Assembly (NCBI GenBank): GCA_009702455.1
Contig: WLIA01000003.1
Coordinates: 1 to 64,000, forward strand
Source of the DNA: Actinomycetota bacterium
GTDB taxonomy: Bacteria > Actinomycetota > Actinomycetes > Actinomycetales > Microbacteriaceae
Reading direction: 5' to 3'
Length of the DNA stretch: 64,000 nucleotides
Made by a program: the position numbers and the translations under genes. Position 1 is the stretch's first letter. Every line of letters begins with the position of its first letter. A model generated the notes under the pieces. The model was not told the DNA's origin. It saw nothing but the letters and a program-made list of their open reading frames with translations, and ran no database searches. Below, one piece after another: positions 59,462 through 64,000 of the stretch.

Positions 59462-60634
59462 CTAGTTGCCTTGTAGCAAAACGGCCGCGGCTGCATTTGC
59501 TTCTGCGAGCGCAAAGTCGAGATCATCGTCAACAACCGTGACGTGACCCATTTTTCGACCCTTGCGAGCGGCTTTGCCATAGGCGTGAAGGTGAACCGCC
59601 GGATGACGCTCGGCCGCCAGCGCGAAGTGTTCAACGAAGGTGTTGGTATCGCCTGTGCCAAGCAGATTGACCATGACCGCGTGCCCGGCAAGCAAATTGG
59701 TCGGGCCGAGCGGTAGTCCGGCAACGGCCCTGAGGTGCTGTTCGAACTGCGATGTTGCCGAACCCTCGATAGAAAAGTGCCCCGAGTTGTGCGGTCGCAT
59801 TGCCAGCTCGTTGATCAAGATTCGCCCGTCGCGGGCTTCGAACATTTCGACAGCGAGCACACCGGTGACGCCAAGGTCTTCTGCGATGGCTCTCGCAATC
59901 TGTTCGCAACGCTCAAGCATTTCTGAAATTGAGTTTGGTGCGGGTGCTATCACAACAGCACAGACCCCATCGACCTGTCGAGTTTCGACCAGCGGCCAGG
60001 CCGCAAATTCTGCGTTTGTGTTTCTTGCCGATAGCTGCGCGAGTTCACGAACGAAATCGACTTTCTCTTCTGCGAGAAGCGAGCCGCCAAAGTCATAGAT
60101 ATTGTCGAGCCAGTCTTTGGCATCGGCAACCGAATGAACCACACGAACGCCTTTGCCGTCATAGCCGCCGATTGGTGTCTTGAGAATTGCAACTCCGCCG
60201 ACGCTGCCGATGAATTCGGTTAGGTCGTCAGCAGTTTTTATCTCGCGCCAAACCGGCATCGGCAAATTGAGCGCCGAGAGCCTTTGGCGCATCTTGAGCT
60301 TGTTCTGTGCAAAGGCAAGAGCCTTCGAAGGTGGCTGCACTGAAACCGAAGCGGCCTCGAGTGAGTGAAGCACTTCTAGCGGAACGTGCTCGTGATCGAA
60401 AGTGATGACATCAACGGTTTCGGCAAATCGCTCGACAACCGAGAGCTGGTTGTAATCGCCTACCGTGCTCGCAAACGCCTTGGCCGAAGACTCGGCCACC
60501 TCGGCCAACACCGAGAACTCAACTTTGGCGGCTGCCGCTGCGTCGCCCATCATGCGGGCTAATTGACCGCCGCCAATGGCGCCGACGCGTGGGTTATGCA
60601 TGCATCTATTGTCGCAGTGAAAAGCGGCTAGCAA
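59462..60634 (-). CDS. purK: 5-(carboxyamino)imidazole ribonucleotide synthase
   Basis: VGAIGGGQLARMM; ATP-grasp; EMFEARDGRILINELAMRPHNSGHFSIEG. Confidence 0.97.
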   Translation of the reverse strand: MLAAFHCDNRCMHNPRVGAIGGGQLARMMGDAAAAAKVEFSVLAEVAESSAKAFASTVGDYNQLSVVERFAETVDVITFDHEHVPLEVLHSLEAASVSVQPPSKALAFAQNKLKMRQRLSALNLPMPVWREIKTADDLTEFIGSVGGVAILKTPIGGYDGKGVRVVHSVADAKDWLDNIYDFGGSLLAEEKVDFVRELAQLSARNTNAEFAAWPLVETRQVDGVCAVVIAPAPNSISEMLERCEQIARAIAEDLGVTGVLAVEMFEARDGRILINELAMRPHNSGHFSIEGSATSQFEQHLRAVAGLPLGPTNLLAGHAVMVNLLGTGDTNTFVEHFALAAERHPAVHLHAYGKAARKGRKMGHVTVVDDDLDFALAEANAAAAVLLQGN

Positions 60635-60642
60635 CCAGGTGC

Positions 60643-61086
60643 TTAGGCACTTAGGCCTGAGCCAAGCGGGGCCACAGCCCTCAATTCTTCGGCAATCAGC
60701 TTGGCCTTGGGCATGCGCTCGAGCACGAGTGGCTCGCCGTTTCTTCGACCCAGGGTCAGTTTGCGGCCGCGACCAAGCTCAACAGAGTTGATTTCGGCGA
60801 TGGCAACCTCGGTGGTCTTTTGACCAAAGATTCCGTCTCTCACGATGAGGCGCGATGTGGTTAGTTCGACATAGAAATTGAGGTGGCGAATTGTTGGAAT
60901 GAGCCAGAAAAATATCGCCAACCCCGCCGACACGACGTAAGCCGAATAGAGAATCCACTGGTCGACCACCCGGTTGCTGACGTAGCTCAAAATCGCTGCC
61001 GACAGAAAGAGCGCGAGCAGTGCGAAGGTTAGGGTGAACCAGCTGCGCCTAATGCGCGCAATAATTTGTTCTTCTTGAAAAGCCAC
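60643..61086 (-). CDS. PH-domain (DUF304-like) membrane protein
   Basis: Two TM then YVELTTSRLIVRDGIFGQKTTEVAIAEINSVELGRG. Confidence 0.85.
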   Translation of the reverse strand: MAFQEEQIIARIRRSWFTLTFALLALFLSAAILSYVSNRVVDQWILYSAYVVSAGLAIFFWLIPTIRHLNFYVELTTSRLIVRDGIFGQKTTEVAIAEINSVELGRGRKLTLGRRNGEPLVLERMPKAKLIAEELRAVAPLGSGLSA

Positions 61087-61089
61087 GTG

Positions 61090-61869
61090 CTAATTGTGTC
61101 GCAGGTGCACGACATCGCCAACTGAAACCGAACGTGTTTCAGATTCGTTTTGCACAACCAAGCGACCAATCGAATCAATCGCGATTGCCTTGCCAACAAA
61201 CTGCTGATTATTGGGCAGCAGAACCCGCACCTCACGACCAATCGAAGAGCAGGTCATGCTGATTTGTTCGTGCAAGTCGGTTGCGCCGAGTTCACCCGCG
61301 AGCGCGATGAAATCGTTCATGTGCAGGCGCAGGTTTTTCAGGTAGGCGGCCAGCAAGTCGTCGAGCGATTCGATTGTTATCTTTTCGACGGCTAGCGATG
61401 TTGCAGTTTCGACTGGCAACTGCTCGAGCGATTGAAACACGTTCACTCCCGCACCAATTACGACGCCAGAGGCATCGGGCAGAAGTTCACTCAAAACACC
61501 GCATACCTTCTTGTCGCCAATCAAGACATCGTTTGGCCATTTGACCTGGGCTCGCTGCGAACCGGCAAACTGCGAGATGGCGTTGGCCATCGACATGCCG
61601 GCAATGAGCGGCAGCCAGGCAAACTGGGTTGCCGCCACGGCGGTGGGCCTGAGCAGCACCGAAACGAAGAGCGAGCTGCCGGCAGGTGCCTGCCACTCTC
61701 GGCCAGATCGCCCTCGCCCAGCGGTCTGCTCGGATGTGACCAGAACCGAAAAGTCTGGGTAGGCCGCCGAATCGGCTGTGGCCGCGGCGATTAGGTCGCT
61801 GTTGGTTGAGCCGGTTGACTCGACCCAATCGAGTCGCTTGGCCAACTGAGCCGACTGTGAGAAGTTCAT
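61090..61869 (-). CDS. birA: Biotin-[acetyl-CoA-carboxylase] ligase
   Basis: GSTNSDLIAAA, QTAGRGRSGREWQAPAGSSLFVSVLLRP, VKWPNDVLIGDKKVCGVL. Confidence 0.96.
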   Translation of the reverse strand: MNFSQSAQLAKRLDWVESTGSTNSDLIAAATADSAAYPDFSVLVTSEQTAGRGRSGREWQAPAGSSLFVSVLLRPTAVAATQFAWLPLIAGMSMANAISQFAGSQRAQVKWPNDVLIGDKKVCGVLSELLPDASGVVIGAGVNVFQSLEQLPVETATSLAVEKITIESLDDLLAAYLKNLRLHMNDFIALAGELGATDLHEQISMTCSSIGREVRVLLPNNQQFVGKAIAIDSIGRLVVQNESETRSVSVGDVVHLRHN

Positions 61870-61903
61870 GGCTAAAGGCTAGTCTCTGTAGCAATTCACA
61901 ACG

Positions 61904-61948
61904 AAAAACCCCTTTTGCTTTCGGATATCTTCAAAAGAACGGGGGTTT
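61904..61948. promoter_or_regulatory. Imperfect inverted repeat in the birA/accD divergent region
   Basis: AAACCCC.TTTTG ... CAAAAG(aac)GGGGGTTT ending ~22 bp before accD ATG. Confidence 0.35.
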
Positions 61949-61969
61949 GCAAGGGCTAGGGTTGCTTTT

Positions 61970-63568
61970 ATGACTACCCCGAAACCAGTCGACGACCTGT
62001 CGACCACAGCCGGCAAACTTCAGGATCTCAAAAACCGCTACCACGAGGCAGTTCACGCCAGCGGTGAAGCCGCCGTCGAAAAGCAGCACGCAAAGGGCAA
62101 GAAGACCGCTCGCGAGCGCATCGAGATGCTGCTCGACGAAGGATCGTTCGTTGAGCTAGACGAATTCGTGCGCCACCGTTCAACCGCTTTCGGCATGGAT
62201 AAGAACCGCCCATACGGTGACGCAGTGGTCACCGGTGTCGGAACCATCAACGGTCGCCAGGTTGCACTCTTCTCGCAGGACTTCACAATTTTCGGCGGCT
62301 CACTCGGTGAGACAGCCGGCAACAAAATCATCAAGATCATGGATCTCGCTCTCGCGACCGGAGTTCCGATGATCGGAATTCTCGACTCGGGTGGTGCTCG
62401 AATTCAAGAGGGCGTTATCGCACTCGGCAAATACGGCGAAATCTTTAAGCGCAACACAATGGCCTCGGGCGTCATCCCGCAGATTTCAATCATCATGGGC
62501 CCTGCTGCTGGTGGAGCGGTTTACTCACCAGCGCTAACCGACTTCGTGATTATGGTCGACAAGACATCAAACATGTTCGTCACCGGCCCAGATGTAATCA
62601 AAGCCGTGACCGGTGAAGACGTTGGCATGGAAGAACTCGGTGGCGCTCGCACTCACAACACGACTTCGGGTGTTGCGCACTACCTCGCGAACGATGAAGA
62701 GGATGCCCTCGACTACGCGCGTTCTTTGCTTAGCTACCTGCCAGAAAACAATTTGAGCGAGACCGTTGCATACGAACCGACCGGTGTGCTCGAAGTTACA
62801 GATGAAGATCTGAAACTCGACACCTTTATTCCAGACTCGCCTAACCAGCCATACGACATGCACAAGATTGTCGAATCGCTTGTTGACGGTGGCGAGTTTC
62901 TCGAGGTGCAGCCGCTGTTCGCCCCGAACATCATCATCGGCTTCGCTCGCATTGACGGCCGCAGCGTCGGCATCATTGCCAACCAGCCACAGCAGATGGC
63001 GGGCACGCTAAACATCGAGGCCGGCGAGAAGGCCGCCAGGTTCGTGCGCTTCTGCGACGCGTTCTCGATTCCGATTTTGACCCTCGTCGACGTTCCCGGC
63101 TACCTGCCTGGCACCGACCAGGAGTGGGCCGGAGTTATTCGCCGCGGAGCCAAGTTGCTCTACGCATACGCCGAGGCAACCGTGCCACTTGTCACCGTGA
63201 TCACCCGCAAGGCCTACGGAGGCGCATACATCGTTATGGGCTCAAAGCAACTCGGCGCTGACATCAACCTGGCTTGGCCGACTGCCGAGATCGCGGTTAT
63301 GGGTGGCCAAGGTGCGGTGAACATTCTTTATCGCAACGAAATCAAGCAAGCCGAAGCCAACGGCGAGGATGTTGCCGCGGTGCGCGCGAAGTTGGCGGCC
63401 GAATATACCTACAACGTGGCTTCACCGTTCTTGGCTGCCGAACGCGGCGAACTCGATGGAATCATCGAACCGAGCGCAACGCGCATCTCGGTTATCAAAG
63501 CGCTGCGCGCACTTCGCACCAAGCGTGCAGACGCTCCGCCAAAGAAGCACGGAAACATTCCGCTTTAG
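61970..63568 (+). CDS. accD5: Acyl-CoA carboxylase beta (carboxyltransferase) subunit
   Basis: 532 aa; [54 protein letters not shown]. Confidence 0.95.
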   Translation: MTTPKPVDDLSTTAGKLQDLKNRYHEAVHASGEAAVEKQHAKGKKTARERIEMLLDEGSFVELDEFVRHRSTAFGMDKNRPYGDAVVTGVGTINGRQVALFSQDFTIFGGSLGETAGNKIIKIMDLALATGVPMIGILDSGGARIQEGVIALGKYGEIFKRNTMASGVIPQISIIMGPAAGGAVYSPALTDFVIMVDKTSNMFVTGPDVIKAVTGEDVGMEELGGARTHNTTSGVAHYLANDEEDALDYARSLLSYLPENNLSETVAYEPTGVLEVTDEDLKLDTFIPDSPNQPYDMHKIVESLVDGGEFLEVQPLFAPNIIIGFARIDGRSVGIIANQPQQMAGTLNIEAGEKAARFVRFCDAFSIPILTLVDVPGYLPGTDQEWAGVIRRGAKLLYAYAEATVPLVTVITRKAYGGAYIVMGSKQLGADINLAWPTAEIAVMGGQGAVNILYRNEIKQAEANGEDVAAVRAKLAAEYTYNVASPFLAAERGELDGIIEPSATRISVIKALRALRTKRADAPPKKHGNIPL

Positions 63569-63581
63569 GCCGGCAAAATTT

Positions 63582-63812
63582 ATGAGCGATTTCAGAGATC
63601 AGGTGAAGGTGGTTCGGGGCAACCCAACCCCGACCGAACTCGCCGCGGCAATTGCGGTTGTCGAGTTAGCTGTTGCCGAAGCGGCTGCGCAGGCAAGAGC
63701 CGAACGTGCCGCACCTAAGTCAACTTGGAACCGCAACAGCGTCAACCTGCGCGGTGGCATCACCCCTGGTTTCGGCCAGTGGAAAACCACTTTCAGAGAC
63801 GGCCTAAACTAA
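63582..63812 (+). CDS. accE: Acyl-CoA carboxylase epsilon subunit
   Basis: 76 aa; VKVVRGNPTPTELAAAIAVVELA; directly after accD. Confidence 0.88.
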   Translation: MSDFRDQVKVVRGNPTPTELAAAIAVVELAVAEAAAQARAERAAPKSTWNRNSVNLRGGITPGFGQWKTTFRDGLN

Positions 63813-63853
63813 CTGAACAAAAGAGTTCAACCGAAGCAAGCAAAGGAAATGCA

Positions 63854-64000
63854 ATGACGCGTCAACCTTCAGAACTAGACAAAGTAGCCGACGCCTGGGT
63901 CGACAAGATGGCCGAGATGAGCCCGAGCTTTGCCACCTACATCGGCAAGCCCGGCGGCGAAGACAAACTCGATGATGCCTCACCAGAGGGCCAAGAAGAA
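63854..64000 (+). CDS. DUF885-like protein, N-terminal part (truncated by window end)
   Basis: MTRQPSELDKVADAWVDKMAEMSPSFATYIGKPG; resembles the start of DUF885 proteins. Confidence 0.6.
   Translation, partial: MTRQPSELDKVADAWVDKMAEMSPSFATYIGKPGGEDKLDDASPEGQEE

Overview
The window is a dense, streamlined high-GC actinobacterial chromosome segment. Gene content and order suggest the Microbacteriaceae; this placement is inferred from recognised proteins, no database search was run. Main blocks: (i) an AT-richer accessory pocket (~0.3-4.4 kb) with a DUF2130 nuclease-like protein, a WhiB-like protein carrying a C-terminal HTH-like tail, a small Zn-finger protein and orphan ORFs, next to a decayed fragment of ilvC; (ii) the ilvDBNC operon; (iii) a C50-type carotenoid cluster crtB-crtI-crtYe-crtYf-crtEb; (iv) assorted metabolic genes, a GNAT-SprT fusion, a Phd/RelE-type toxin-antitoxin pair and one tRNA-Lys(CTT); (v) a long block resembling the conserved actinobacterial whiB1/pdtaS - secA - lpqB/mtrBA - ahcY - manB - whiB2 - manA - purEK - birA - accD/accE neighbourhood, interrupted by a cell-surface glycopolymer cluster (GT2s, TagF-like, TagGH ABC exporter, LCP ligase, Wzy-like, NTP transferase). 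I did not find a clear new multi-gene system. The best candidates for follow-up are the accessory pocket with its in-frame ORF extension, the gene fusions (WhiB-HTH, GNAT-SprT, DUF3499-phosphomannomutase), the repeat-rich LysM protein, and three convergent gene pairs whose stop codons share one palindromic tetranucleotide. There is no CRISPR array, rRNA, transposase or integrase in the window that I can support.
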